Of a DNA stretch of 38,808 nucleotides, positions 31,534 to 38,628 are shown piece after piece (the first letter of the stretch is position 1; the number at the start of each line of letters is the position of its first letter). A program made the translations under genes and the position numbers. A model generated the notes under the pieces. The model saw only the letters and a list, made by a program, of their open reading frames with translations, ran no database searches and was not told the origin of the DNA. The stretch comes from Thermoanaerobaculia bacterium (lineage in GTDB: Bacteria > Acidobacteriota > Thermoanaerobaculia > Multivoradales > JAIOJS01), in assembly GCA_030429235.1 (NCBI GenBank), contig JAUIDB010000034.1, forward strand, positions 1 to 38,808, in the 5' to 3' direction.

Positions 31534-32502
31534 ATGAACGCCGTCACACGGGATCGCTACGGTGAAGCCCACGTCCTCGAGTTCCGGCGCGTCGACATCC
31601 CCAGCGTGGGCGACGACGAGGTCCTGGTTCGGGTTGCGGCCGCTGGCCTCGATCGCGGTGTATGGCACCTGATGACCGGCCGCCCGTACCTCATGCGCAT
31701 TGTGGGGTTCGGCGTCTTCGCCCCAAAGGTCCATACCCTCGGCCACGATCTCGCCGGCCGTGTCGAGGCGGTCGGCGCCAGCGTTACCCGGTTCCAACCC
31801 GGCGACGAGGTCTTTGGGGTTGGGGTAGGGGCCTTTGCCGAGTATGCCGTCGCCAAGTCCGAGAGGCTCGCGCTCAAGCCGTCGAACATCAGCTTCGAGG
31901 AGGCCGCGGCGATTCCGACATCGGCGGCGGCTGGGCGCAGTGCACTGCAAGTGGGCGCGCTCACCGCGGGCCAACGCGTGCTGATCATCGGCGCTTCCGG
32001 CGGCGTGGGCTCCTTCGCGGTCCAGTTTGCGCGCGACCTTGGCGCTCACGTCACTGGAGTGGCCAGTACCTCCAAGCTCGATATGGTCCGGGCTGCGGGG
32101 GCCGATGCGGTGCTCGACTACACTGCTGGAGACATCACCCGCACCGACGAGCCCTACGACCTCATCGTGGACATCGCCGGCAACCGCCCCTTGCGGGAAC
32201 TGCGGAAGGCGCTCACGGCCGACGGCACGATCGTCGTCGTCGGCGGCGAGAATGGCGGCAACATCCTCGGCGGCGTGCAGCGGGCGATCTTCGGTAGCCT
32301 CTTGTCACGTTTCCGGCGCCAGAAGACCCGCATGTTCTTCTCCGATCCGGGTCGCGACGAGATCGAGGCTCTGCGCGAGGCGGCAACTGCGGGCACGATC
32401 CGAGCGGTGGTGGATCGCAGCTATCCCCTAGCGCAGGCCGCTGACGCCATAAGCTTCCTGGTCGAAGGCGGGCCCCGAGGCAAGGTGGTCATCGTGCCCT
32501 GA
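31534..32502 (+). CDS. NAD(P)-dependent quinone reductase / MDR-family oxidoreductase
   Basis: 322 residues from the ATG at 31534 (GGAG 8 bases before); an ATG at 31465 would add 23 unmatched residues. It is a zinc-independent medium-chain dehydrogenase/reductase: N-terminal GroES-like domain (MNAVTRDRYGEAHVLEFRRVD, VHTLGHDLAGRVEAVG, RFQPGDEVFG), Rossmann domain with LIIGASGGVGSFAVQFARDLG for NADPH binding, then GADAVLDYT and YDLIVDIAGN. There are no zinc-ligand cysteines. Members reduce quinones or activated C=C bonds with NADPH in the cytosol. It has no operon partner. The substrate is unknown. Confidence 0.92.
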   Translation: MNAVTRDRYGEAHVLEFRRVDIPSVGDDEVLVRVAAAGLDRGVWHLMTGRPYLMRIVGFGVFAPKVHTLGHDLAGRVEAVGASVTRFQPGDEVFGVGVGAFAEYAVAKSERLALKPSNISFEEAAAIPTSAAAGRSALQVGALTAGQRVLIIGASGGVGSFAVQFARDLGAHVTGVASTSKLDMVRAAGADAVLDYTAGDITRTDEPYDLIVDIAGNRPLRELRKALTADGTIVVVGGENGGNILGGVQRAIFGSLLSRFRRQKTRMFFSDPGRDEIEALREAATAGTIRAVVDRSYPLAQAADAISFLVEGGPRGKVVIVP

Positions 32503-32557
32503 GCGGATCGTTGTGAGGCAGCGGCCAGATGCAGCGGCGAAGGCCGGCGCGTTATAG

Positions 32558-32668
32558 CAATTGCTGATCGCCAACACCTTTACGGGCAACAGCTCTGGAG
32601 GCGGCCAGATCGTCGGTACCGTGGTGCACATCGAGCCCAGCCTCTGTGACGGCACGCCATGTCCCTGA
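32558..32668 (+). pseudogene. C-terminal scrap of a secreted beta-helix-type protein
   Basis: After an in-frame TAG the frame reads QLLIANTFTGNSSGGGQIVG, VVHIEPSLCDGTPCP and stops. N-x-F-x-GN steps and a CDGTPCP end are typical of the last turn of exported right-handed beta-helix proteins. There is no start and nothing upstream continues it. It overlaps the ATG of the next gene. It could be the tail of a gene lost by deletion. Confidence 0.42.
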
Positions 32669-33489
32669 TACCCACACCCGCAACAACGACGGGTTGGTGG
32701 AACGTCGTGCTTGGCTTGCTGGCGGGTGTCGTGGGCCTCGCCAGCACCTCCACTGCTTTCGCGGAGGGGTTCGAGATGACGGTGCTGTCGGCCGACGTCA
32801 GCGCACTCATCGCTGGCGGCGTTGCGGAGGATGAGCACCTCGTCATTGACGATGGCAGCGGAGTTCTCAACATCTTCCTGTTCGGATTCCCGGATGCAAG
32901 GGATGTCGATGGCTACCACCAGTCCGCCGTAGGCGGCCATTGGTTCACCTTCGACAGTACGACGTCGGCCTTCGGGCAGGTAGTGGAACCCGGGGACGTC
33001 ATCTCGGCAACCGCGGGATTGCGTTTCGACGCTTCAGCACTGGGTCTTGCCAGAGGAGTCGACGTCGACGCTGTCAGTGAGTTCGCTGGGGACATGTTGC
33101 TCTCGTTCAGTACAGCGGTCGAACTGACGCCCGGCCAGGTTGCCGACGATGAAGATGTGGTTCGCTATGGGGCGGGCACACTGCACCTGCAACTCGACCT
33201 GTCGGCGATTGGTGTTCCTCCGAACCTGGACCTGGACGCGCTGCATCTGGATGAAGAGCGCGGCGTCTACTACCTGTCGTTCGACGGCCCGGGGCAGATC
33301 GCTTCCCTTCGTTTCGAAGGTTCAGACCTGCTCGCCTACGAACCGGGAGCGGGGTGGCGCATGGCTCGTCGAGGACGCGATGCGACGCTCCCGCTTCCGC
33401 GGGGTGCCGACCTCGACGGGGTCTTCGCCATCCCCGGTCTCTTCTCGGATGGCTTCGAAACGGGCGATCTCTCGCGATGGGCGCCCTAG
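32659..33489 (+). CDS. secreted protein with DGFETGD C-terminal tag
   Basis: 276 residues. A hydrophobic stretch (about residues 15-35, VVLGLLAGVVGLASTSTAFAE) is the signal peptide. The mature part has no domain I can name; it contains repeated beta-type segments around DVSALIAGGVAEDEHLVIDDGS, GVDVDAVSEFAGDMLLSFSTAV, LDLDALHLDEERGVYYLSFDGPG. Each has an acidic 'D-x-D-A-x-x-x-D/E' followed by (M/Y)xLSF, so there may be three repeats of one small domain. The end reads GLFSDGFETGDLSRWAP, a variant of the tag in three other proteins here. The ATG has no good ribosome site. Confidence 0.75.
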   Translation: MSLIPTPATTTGWWNVVLGLLAGVVGLASTSTAFAEGFEMTVLSADVSALIAGGVAEDEHLVIDDGSGVLNIFLFGFPDARDVDGYHQSAVGGHWFTFDSTTSAFGQVVEPGDVISATAGLRFDASALGLARGVDVDAVSEFAGDMLLSFSTAVELTPGQVADDEDVVRYGAGTLHLQLDLSAIGVPPNLDLDALHLDEERGVYYLSFDGPGQIASLRFEGSDLLAYEPGAGWRMARRGRDATLPLPRGADLDGVFAIPGLFSDGFETGDLSRWAP

Positions 33490-33550
33490 ACTCGCTTCGG
33501 AGCAAGAGAAGGGGCTCTGTCTGTACACCGATAACAGAAGCCACAAAGCT

Positions 33551-33571
33551 CCAGAGGGCCTCACCCTCTGG
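33551..33571 (+). terminator. perfect 8-bp hairpin after the DGFETGD gene
   Basis: CCAGAGGG-CCTCA-CCCTCTGG forms a perfect 8-bp stem with a 5-base loop, 62 bases after the stop of the upstream gene and before the CubicO-like gene. No T-run follows, so a classical Rho-independent terminator is not proven, but the position fits transcript ending or mRNA 3' protection. Confidence 0.5.
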
Positions 33572-33729
33572 GGTGCAGTCGAGTCTGGATCCACACGGTT
33601 CTCAGCCAAGTCGGGGATGTTCTCAGGGATGTCTCTGGGTTAACCTCGCGGGGAGGGGGAGGGATACCTCACCCTCTTGGTTGTGCCTGCCGCTCAGCCA
33701 GCGTAACGCCACACCTCCTAAGGAAAGAT

Positions 33730-35280
33730 ATGAATCGACGGTGGATTTTTCATTTGGGCTGGGCCCCACTCATGGCCGTGCTGCTTTCGGCGCCGTCGAT
33801 CTGTGCTGAAGAGACCAAGAGCGATTCGGATGCATCCCGGGATTCGGCCGCGCGAATCGACGACTTTCTCGAACGAAGCGTGGCCAACGGCTTTGCCGGC
33901 TCTGTCCTCGTCGCCCGAGACGGCGAGATCCTACTCGCCAAGGGCTATGGACTAGCTGACCGAGGCCTCGGGAAGCCAGTTGATACCGCAACGGTGTTCA
34001 ACACAGGTTCGGTCACCAAGCAATTTACTGCAGCCGCCATCCTGAAACTGGTCCAGCAAGGCAAACTGACGACTTCCCAGACCCTCGGCTCGCTCTTCGA
34101 CGATGTCCCCAGCGACAAGCGGGACATCACGATCCACCAGCTGCTCACTCATACCGCCGGTATCTCTCGTAGGACCGGCGGTTATCGCTACGACACCGTG
34201 GACCGATCCACCTTTCTGCGCGAGGTCTTCGCGGCCGAACTCGAGACCGATCCCGGCACACGCCACGAGTATGCCAACGCCGGCTACATCCTGCTGGCGG
34301 CCATCGTCGAAGTCGTTTCGGGAAAGGACTTCGACAGCTTTCTACAAGAGAACTTGTTCGAGCCGGCTGGGATGACGGCGACCGGCTATGACAAGACCCG
34401 CTGGAGCGATCGTCAAGTGGCTCATGGCTACTACTTCAGCCTCGAGGATGCCGGCTGGAAAGACTGGGGAGTGACCTCCGACCAGTGGGACGAGGGGCAC
34501 CCATCCTGGTACGCCATCGGCAAAGGCGACCTGCACTCCACAGTGGAGGATCTGTTTCGGTGGCACATGGCCCTCCAGGCCGGTACCGTTCTTCCCCGGG
34601 AGCTGGTGGCGCAGCTCGAGACCCCCTGGGTTCCGGAGAACTCCAAGGGCACCTCACACTACGGATACGGTTGGGCGATCTTTGAGTCTGATCGTGGCAC
34701 CAAGGTGGTCGCCCACAACGGCTCTAACGGTCTCTTCTTCGCCGACTTTCTTCGGTTTGTCGAAGAGGACGTGGTGATCATCTTTCTGACGAATGTGGCG
34801 CTGGCAGAGGATCCAGCCGACCTAGCCTGGGATCTGGCCAAGATGATCTTCGATCCGCAGTATGAGACTCGACCCATCCCAAAGAGCAGCTATGAGCTGG
34901 TCTTTCAGTTCACGAAAGACCATCGACCCGAGGCCGCTCCGAAGCTGCCGGGGTTTCTAGCCGAACGTCTCGGTCACGATCTAGAGAATCGCCGCGTTCT
35001 GAACGGCATCGGGTATCAGCTTCTGGCCAACGACCAGTGCGATTGGTCGGTTGCTCTACTCGAAGTCAACGTTGGTCTCTTCCCGAGCGATGGCAATCTC
35101 TTCGACAGCCTCGGCGAGGTGGCCCTGAAGTGTGGACGACGAGTTCTCGCGCGGAAGAGCTACGAACAGGCCCTGAGCTTGGCTCCTGGTGAGGATTGCG
35201 GCTGGTGCGAGAGTTCGCAGCAGGGATTGAAGGCCCTTTCCGAGCCCGAACGGCCGGGAAGTTCGATGCCGGACTCCTAG
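33730..35280 (+). CDS. exported beta-lactamase-like serine hydrolase (CubicO type) with TPR-like tail
   Basis: 516 residues; AAGGA precedes the ATG at 33730. Signal peptide near residues 9-26 (LGWAPLMAVLLSAPSICAE). The catalytic domain (about 40-375) is of the class C beta-lactamase/CubicO family: Ser94-Val-Thr-Lys97 in NTGSVTKQF, Tyr181-Ala-Asn183 in HEYANAGY, and His329-Asn-Gly331 in VVAHNGSNG in place of KTG. DITIHQLLTHTAGI is also typical. The last 110 residues contain NGIGYQLLANDQCDWSVALLEVNVGLFPSDGNLFDSLGEVALKCG, which resembles one or two TPR units. Enzymes of this group hydrolyse esters or D-amino-acid peptides in the periplasm. True beta-lactamase activity is not implied. Confidence 0.92.
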   Translation: MNRRWIFHLGWAPLMAVLLSAPSICAEETKSDSDASRDSAARIDDFLERSVANGFAGSVLVARDGEILLAKGYGLADRGLGKPVDTATVFNTGSVTKQFTAAAILKLVQQGKLTTSQTLGSLFDDVPSDKRDITIHQLLTHTAGISRRTGGYRYDTVDRSTFLREVFAAELETDPGTRHEYANAGYILLAAIVEVVSGKDFDSFLQENLFEPAGMTATGYDKTRWSDRQVAHGYYFSLEDAGWKDWGVTSDQWDEGHPSWYAIGKGDLHSTVEDLFRWHMALQAGTVLPRELVAQLETPWVPENSKGTSHYGYGWAIFESDRGTKVVAHNGSNGLFFADFLRFVEEDVVIIFLTNVALAEDPADLAWDLAKMIFDPQYETRPIPKSSYELVFQFTKDHRPEAAPKLPGFLAERLGHDLENRRVLNGIGYQLLANDQCDWSVALLEVNVGLFPSDGNLFDSLGEVALKCGRRVLARKSYEQALSLAPGEDCGWCESSQQGLKALSEPERPGSSMPDS

Positions 35281-35296
35281 GCTGATTCACCAGCTC

Positions 35297-35350
35297 CACC
35301 AAGTCGCTTCACCAAGTCGCTGAGGCCTCTATCGCGAGGCCTCTATCGGA
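35297..35350 (+). repeat. two abutting short tandem duplications
   Basis: CACCAAGTCGCTT is followed at once by CACCAAGTCGCTG (35297-35322), then AGGCCTCTATCGCG by AGGCCTCTATCGGA (35323-35350). After them come short AGGAAGCGGA/AGGCGCG steps. Two different units duplicated side by side suggest slippage. No gene lies here. Confidence 0.7.
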
Positions 35351-35449
35351 AGGAAGCGGAAGGCGCGTTCCGTGATACAACCCACACGTCCTTCTGACGT
35401 TCGAATCTGACCGCGACGAACCGATGTCGCCAGATCTTGGAGCCACCCG

Positions 35450-36004
35450 ATGACACCCCGCATTCGCGTCTACATCGCTACCTCTCTCGACGGCTTCATC
35501 GCCGGACCCGACGACGACCTCTCCTGGCTCACCGGGGAGACAGCCGCCAACCCGGGTGGACCCACCGATCCCGAGGCTCTGACCTTCGATGAGTTCATCG
35601 ACGACGTGGGAGCTCTACTTATGGGGCGGCGCACCTTCGACGTCGTGCAGGGAATGGACTGGTGGGGGTACGGAGAGCGACCGGTCCTCGTCGCCACCCA
35701 CAGGCCGCTGCGAGGTCCCCTCCGCCCGTCGGTGGTGGCTGTCTCCGGCTCGATTGACGAGATGCTGACGGCGGCGAAGGAAGCAGCCGGGGAGCGAGAC
35801 GTCTATCTCGACGGCGGGGACCTGATCCGGCAGGCGGCGATAGCGGACCGAATCGACGACCTCACGATCACCGTGGCCCCGATCGCTCTCGGGGCCGGGC
35901 ACCCCCTCTTCGCCGGGCTTGAGAAACCGTACCCCCTCGAGATCCTCAGTCACCGGACCTTCGAGGGTGGGATGGTCCAGATCCGGGCCCGTCCCCGCCG
36001 CTGA
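35450..36004 (+). CDS. dihydrofolate-reductase-like (RibD C-terminal) family protein
   Basis: 184 residues. The start MTPRIRVYIATSLDGFIAGPDDDLSWL is the hallmark of DHFR/RibD-C-like reductases. It continues with GALLMGRRTFDVVQGMDWWGYGERPVLVAT, EAAGERDVYLDGGDLIRQAAIADRIDDLTITVAPIALGAGHPLF, with the GG pair of the NADPH site. Members are small cytosolic NADPH-dependent reductases of mostly unknown substrate. The gene is single. No clear ribosome site (AGCCACCCG before ATG). Confidence 0.9.
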   Translation: MTPRIRVYIATSLDGFIAGPDDDLSWLTGETAANPGGPTDPEALTFDEFIDDVGALLMGRRTFDVVQGMDWWGYGERPVLVATHRPLRGPLRPSVVAVSGSIDEMLTAAKEAAGERDVYLDGGDLIRQAAIADRIDDLTITVAPIALGAGHPLFAGLEKPYPLEILSHRTFEGGMVQIRARPRR

Positions 36005-36329
36005 GACTGCGAGCAAGGAAGCTGCGACGACCGCGGCCCGCTTCGGTCAGGTGCTGCCGTCAAACAAGAGAGGCCTCAACGACTTGGTAGGGAAGATGGG
36101 CCGTAGCCCTGACCTGCTCTGAGTGACAGGGGAACTCCGCGTAGTTGTTGTAGGGGCAGGGATCCGTCGCCCGCCCTGGCGCCTCGAGCTGACACCGTAT
36201 CGATCGCGGTGGTTTCTCGACTTCGCCACCGACTCGACAATCTAGCTCTGACAAGATCCTGATACAGGGCTGAGGTCTCTTCCGCGCGAATCCCGAACAA
36301 TGAGCCACCTAGACCGAAAGGAGCAGGCC
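36005..36329. other. spacer with repeat copy and GC-rich palindrome
   Basis: No gene. It holds the second copy of the AGGCCTCAACGA repeat (36071-36102) and, near 36150-36175, GTAGGGGCAGGGATCCGTCGCCCGCCC in two parts (GGGC..GCCC arms), the general shape of intergenic GTAGGGGC-type repeats. The ribosome site AGGAG at 36319-36323 serves the truncated gene that follows. Confidence 0.4.
36071..36102 (+). repeat. second dispersed repeat, copy 2
   Basis: AGGCCTCAACGA, CTT, then GGTAGGGAAGATGG; matches 27752-27783. Same orientation. Confidence 0.6.
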
Positions 36330-36767
36330 ATGAACAGGATCAGTGTACGCAAACCACCCAGCCTCGCGGTCCGAGCTGGACTCACAGGCATGATCACGGT
36401 GGCTCTTCTGCTGAGCGCATTCGCCGCTCATGCGGGAGACGGTGTCATCGAGATCAGCCAGACACAGGCCGAAGCCGGCGGCGTAACCAGTGGCGATACG
36501 CCGGGCTTCCCGGTGACGCTGTCGGCACCGGGGAGCTACCGGCTTACCAGCAACCTGGACGTACGGAACGAGCCGAGCCCGGCTGATATCTCGGCGATTG
36601 TCGTGGAGGTGGCGGGAGCGTTCGAAAGGTGTCTGGCACCTACGTTCTCCCGGTGGCACCTACGTTCCTACGTTGCCTACCTGGGCAGGGTCACGCTGGT
36701 GCCGACACAACAGAGTGACCTCGGTCACTGTGGCCCGACATCCTCATTGCTACAGTTGCCGCCATGA
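36330..36767 (+). pseudogene. secreted protein truncated by the dispersed element
   Basis: From the ATG at 36330 (AGGAG 6 bases upstream) the frame gives a signal peptide (MITVALLLSAFAAHAGDG) and then DGVIEISQTQAEAGGVTSGD, PGFPVTLSAPGSYRLTSNL and ISAIVVEVAGA. That is the usual beginning of exported right-handed beta-helix proteins (DGVIEInQ...GFPVTI...GSYRLTsNL). At VAGA, about 100 codons in, the sequence switches at 36621 to TTCGAAAGGTGTCTGGCACCTACGTT and never returns to beta-helix repeats; the remaining frame is meaningless. The start signals look sound, so a short exported peptide may still be made. Insertion of, or recombination at, the element is the likely cause of the truncation. Confidence 0.68.
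36621..36677 (+). repeat. dispersed element, full copy plus second right half
   Basis: Full form TTCGAAAGGTGTCTGGCACC + TACGTT, then CTCCC, then GGTGGCACCTACGTT and CCTACGTTGCC. The core GGTGTC-T-GRCACC is nearly palindromic. It starts exactly where the upstream gene loses homology. Confidence 0.72.
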
Positions 36768-37453
36768 AGTGGCCTACCAGAAGTCTGTTCCTCGCCCTCC
36801 TCAGTCTCTCGATTGGCGGCACGCTACCGCTTTTTGGCCAGGGCGCCGCTATCGGAGCCCACGGCGGAACCCAGGGTCTCGGGCTGAGCCTCACGACCCA
36901 GTTCACGGAGAAAGTAGGGGCGCGGGTCATCGGCGGCCAGTACTCCACCGACCGGACCGTTTCGACGGACTCGATCGACTACCAGGGCGACTTTCAAATC
37001 GGCAGTGTTCTGGCTCTCATCGATTGGTACCCCTCGGGAGGAACCTTCCGGATCAGTGCCGGCATCGGTTGGAACGACAATCAGGTCGACGTCAGCGCGC
37101 CACTCGAGGCGCTCGTGCGCGATCAACTGCCTGATCTGCCGCCGTTGGATTTCGACCTCGGGACGGCTGAAGGCAACGCCAGTGGTGAAGAGTTGGTACC
37201 AGTCCTTCTCCTGGGCTGGGGCAACCCCTTCCGAGGCAGCCGAGTTGGAGTGTCGTTTGATCTAGGTGTGCTCTACCAGGGGGAGCCCACCGTCGAACTG
37301 GAGGCCCGTACCTCCCCCGCGGTCAACGCCATTCCCGGGGCACCAGCCATCCTGCAGGCCTTGGCCGACATCGAGGAATCGAGGCTCGAAGAGGAGCTGA
37401 AGGACTACTCGATAGTACCTGTGGTGAGCCTGGGAGTGACCTTCCGATTCTGA
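36764..37453 (+). CDS. small outer-membrane beta-barrel-like protein
   Basis: 229 residues. Signal peptide MKWPTRSLFLALLSLSIGGTLPLFGQ, then alternating polar/hydrophobic strands: GAAIGAHGGTQGLGLSLTTQF, KVGARVIGGQYST, DFQIGSVLALIDWYPSGGTFRISAGIGWND, and at the end VPVVSLGVTFRF. A terminal Phe after alternating residues is the signal for outer-membrane barrel assembly. The size suggests an 8-10-strand barrel of the OmpA/OmpW-like kind with one long charged loop (about residues 175-215). It overlaps the upstream frame by 4 bases (ATGA), but that frame is a pseudogene, so the overlap means nothing. A copy of the dispersed element begins 25 bases after the stop. Confidence 0.8.
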   Translation: MKWPTRSLFLALLSLSIGGTLPLFGQGAAIGAHGGTQGLGLSLTTQFTEKVGARVIGGQYSTDRTVSTDSIDYQGDFQIGSVLALIDWYPSGGTFRISAGIGWNDNQVDVSAPLEALVRDQLPDLPPLDFDLGTAEGNASGEELVPVLLLGWGNPFRGSRVGVSFDLGVLYQGEPTVELEARTSPAVNAIPGAPAILQALADIEESRLEEELKDYSIVPVVSLGVTFRF

Positions 37454-37477
37454 AGAGTGAGTTCAGAAGATCCACCC

Positions 37478-37507
37478 TTCGAAAGGTGTCTGACGCCTAC
37501 GTTGCGT
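37478..37507 (+). repeat. dispersed element, full copy
   Basis: TTCGAAAGGTGTCTGACGCC + TACGTTGCG, the best match to the copy at 36621. It lies just after the barrel-protein gene and runs straight into the GCGTAGAGG tandem repeat. Confidence 0.72.
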
Positions 37508-37555
37508 AGAGGCGTAGAGGTGCGCGTAGAGGTGCTGCGCGTAGAGGCGTAGAGG
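37504..37555 (+). repeat. GCGTAGAGG tandem array, five units
   Basis: GCGTAGAGG occurs at 37504, 37512, 37524, 37539 and 37547 (some overlapping by one G), separated by TGC or TGCT. It begins inside the last bases of the dispersed element, so it may have grown from its end. Confidence 0.75.
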
Positions 37556-37560
37556 TGCCA

Positions 37561-37876
37561 TGTAGATTCCGAAGGATCTCTGCAGGGCAGTGTTTCCCGA
37601 GGGTACCTTCCCACCGCGAAGACCTACGACCCTAGCCCGGCTTGATCTACGGCTGGGGTTGGTCTGACTCTTCCCGGTCGGGATCTTCCGAGGAACCGGT
37701 ATCTCCGTAGGTACCGAAACTGCTCAGAAGTGGAGAGCTTTGGGTGGGCGTTTTGGGGGGCAACATTCAACCCTCCGGGCGGCTCGATCGGTGTCAAAAA
37801 AGGCCACTGGCCGCTCTCTCGGAATCTACAAGGCACATACTCCGGCGGGCTGGGGAGTGGCCGGGGGGTGAGACGC
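37561..37876. other. no gene seen
   Basis: About 315 bases between the tandem array and the nucleotidyltransferase gene (minus) with no supported frame on either strand and no clear hairpin of note. Confidence 0.4.
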
Positions 37877-38365
37877 CTATCTCCGCGTCGGTCCGTCGTC
37901 CTGTGCGTCTCGCGCTTTCCGTGCCATTTTCAGCAACCTGACATCGGCCCGATCCTGATCTCGTCCTGCCACTTCCTTCTCGCGGATCAGGTCGTCCAGC
38001 CCTAGATACTGCGTGGGCACGTTTGCAAAGCGACCGACGGCACGTGCTTGCCAGACAGTGTCGAAGTCGGTCGCGTGAGACAGTTGGGCGAGAATATCGA
38101 TACGAGAAGGCGCCACCCCGAGTTGCACGATACTGCCGGTTTCGATCAAGTCGTCGAGGCTGAGGCCTAGGTCGGTACCTAGGAAGGTGCGAATAGCCTC
38201 CAGCGCGGCTCTGCCGTTTTCCGGGCTTTGATCGATCAGCAGATCGAGGTCCTTCGTCGCGCGAGGTTGCGCGTGGAAGGCAACAGCGTGCGCTCCGACT
38301 ATAAGGTACCTAACGCCGTGGTTGTTGAACGACTCTAGAAACTCTTCGTAGTCTCGGGAGCTCAT
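37877..38365 (-). CDS. nucleotidyltransferase, DUF6036-like (module 2)
   Basis: 162 residues from the ATG at 38365, with AAGGGG 5 bases upstream. The nucleotidyltransferase signature is HGVRYLIVGAHAVAFHAQPRATKDLDLLID: a G-A-H loop at 24-26 and metal-binding Asp39-x-Asp41. It continues with NGRAALEAIRTFLG, GSIVQLGVAPSRIDILAQLSHATDF and YLGLDDLIREKEVAGRDQDRADVRLLKM. This is the DUF6036-type minimal nucleotidyltransferase. It belongs to a different branch from the enzyme at 28970 but has the same arrangement: it starts inside the 3' end of a small partner gene (56-base overlap). Its function is unknown; a nucleotide-transferring toxin is possible. Confidence 0.84.
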   Translation of the reverse strand: MSSRDYEEFLESFNNHGVRYLIVGAHAVAFHAQPRATKDLDLLIDQSPENGRAALEAIRTFLGTDLGLSLDDLIETGSIVQLGVAPSRIDILAQLSHATDFDTVWQARAVGRFANVPTQYLGLDDLIREKEVAGRDQDRADVRLLKMARKARDAQDDGPTRR

Positions 38366-38543
38366 CGATACCCCTTGTCTTGAGGCTACTCAGGAGGCAG
38401 TCGGACACGGCTTCGACACGATCTTCCGGCGACATTCCCTCGAACCAGAACCGAAAGTCCTCGAGCTCTTGATCCTCCACCGGAACAACCTTGACGGTCC
38501 AGGTCTGACCCCGCCGACGGAGGATGCGATCATCGTCATGCAC
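38310..38543 (-). CDS. small partner protein of nucleotidyltransferase (module 2)
   Basis: 77 residues from a GTG at 38543. WTVKVVPVEDQELEDFRFWFEGMSPEDRVEAV then PRLRRVSRVV is the pattern of short proteins (FWxxxSPExRxxAVxxL...RLxRVxRVV) that I know from directly upstream of DUF6036-like nucleotidyltransferases. The SP-x-x-R turn also appears in the partner of module 1, although the two proteins are otherwise different. No signal peptide or membrane segment. It is likely to be translationally coupled to the enzyme and may bind or restrain it (inference). No ribosome site is evident. Confidence 0.7.
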   Translation of the reverse strand: MHDDDRILRRRGQTWTVKVVPVEDQELEDFRFWFEGMSPEDRVEAVSDCLLSSLKTRGIDELPRLRRVSRVVQQPRR

Positions 38544-38628
38544 GAGATAAGTCTACACCAAGGGGACTTCTGGCGATCCCGCTGAGCCATGAAAGCTGGC
38601 TCCAGAGTGCTTCAGAACGCACCCTCCA

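Noticed and set aside
33730-35280. An antibiotic-resistance beta-lactamase
   Set aside because: The SxxK and YxN motifs are shared with many esterases and peptidases, the third motif is HNG instead of KTG, and there is a TPR-like tail, so resistance is not supported.
37504-37555. Possible replication-origin iterons (GCGTAGAGG array)
   Set aside because: Units overlap or are only a few bases apart, there is no rep or dnaA gene and no AT-rich region nearby.
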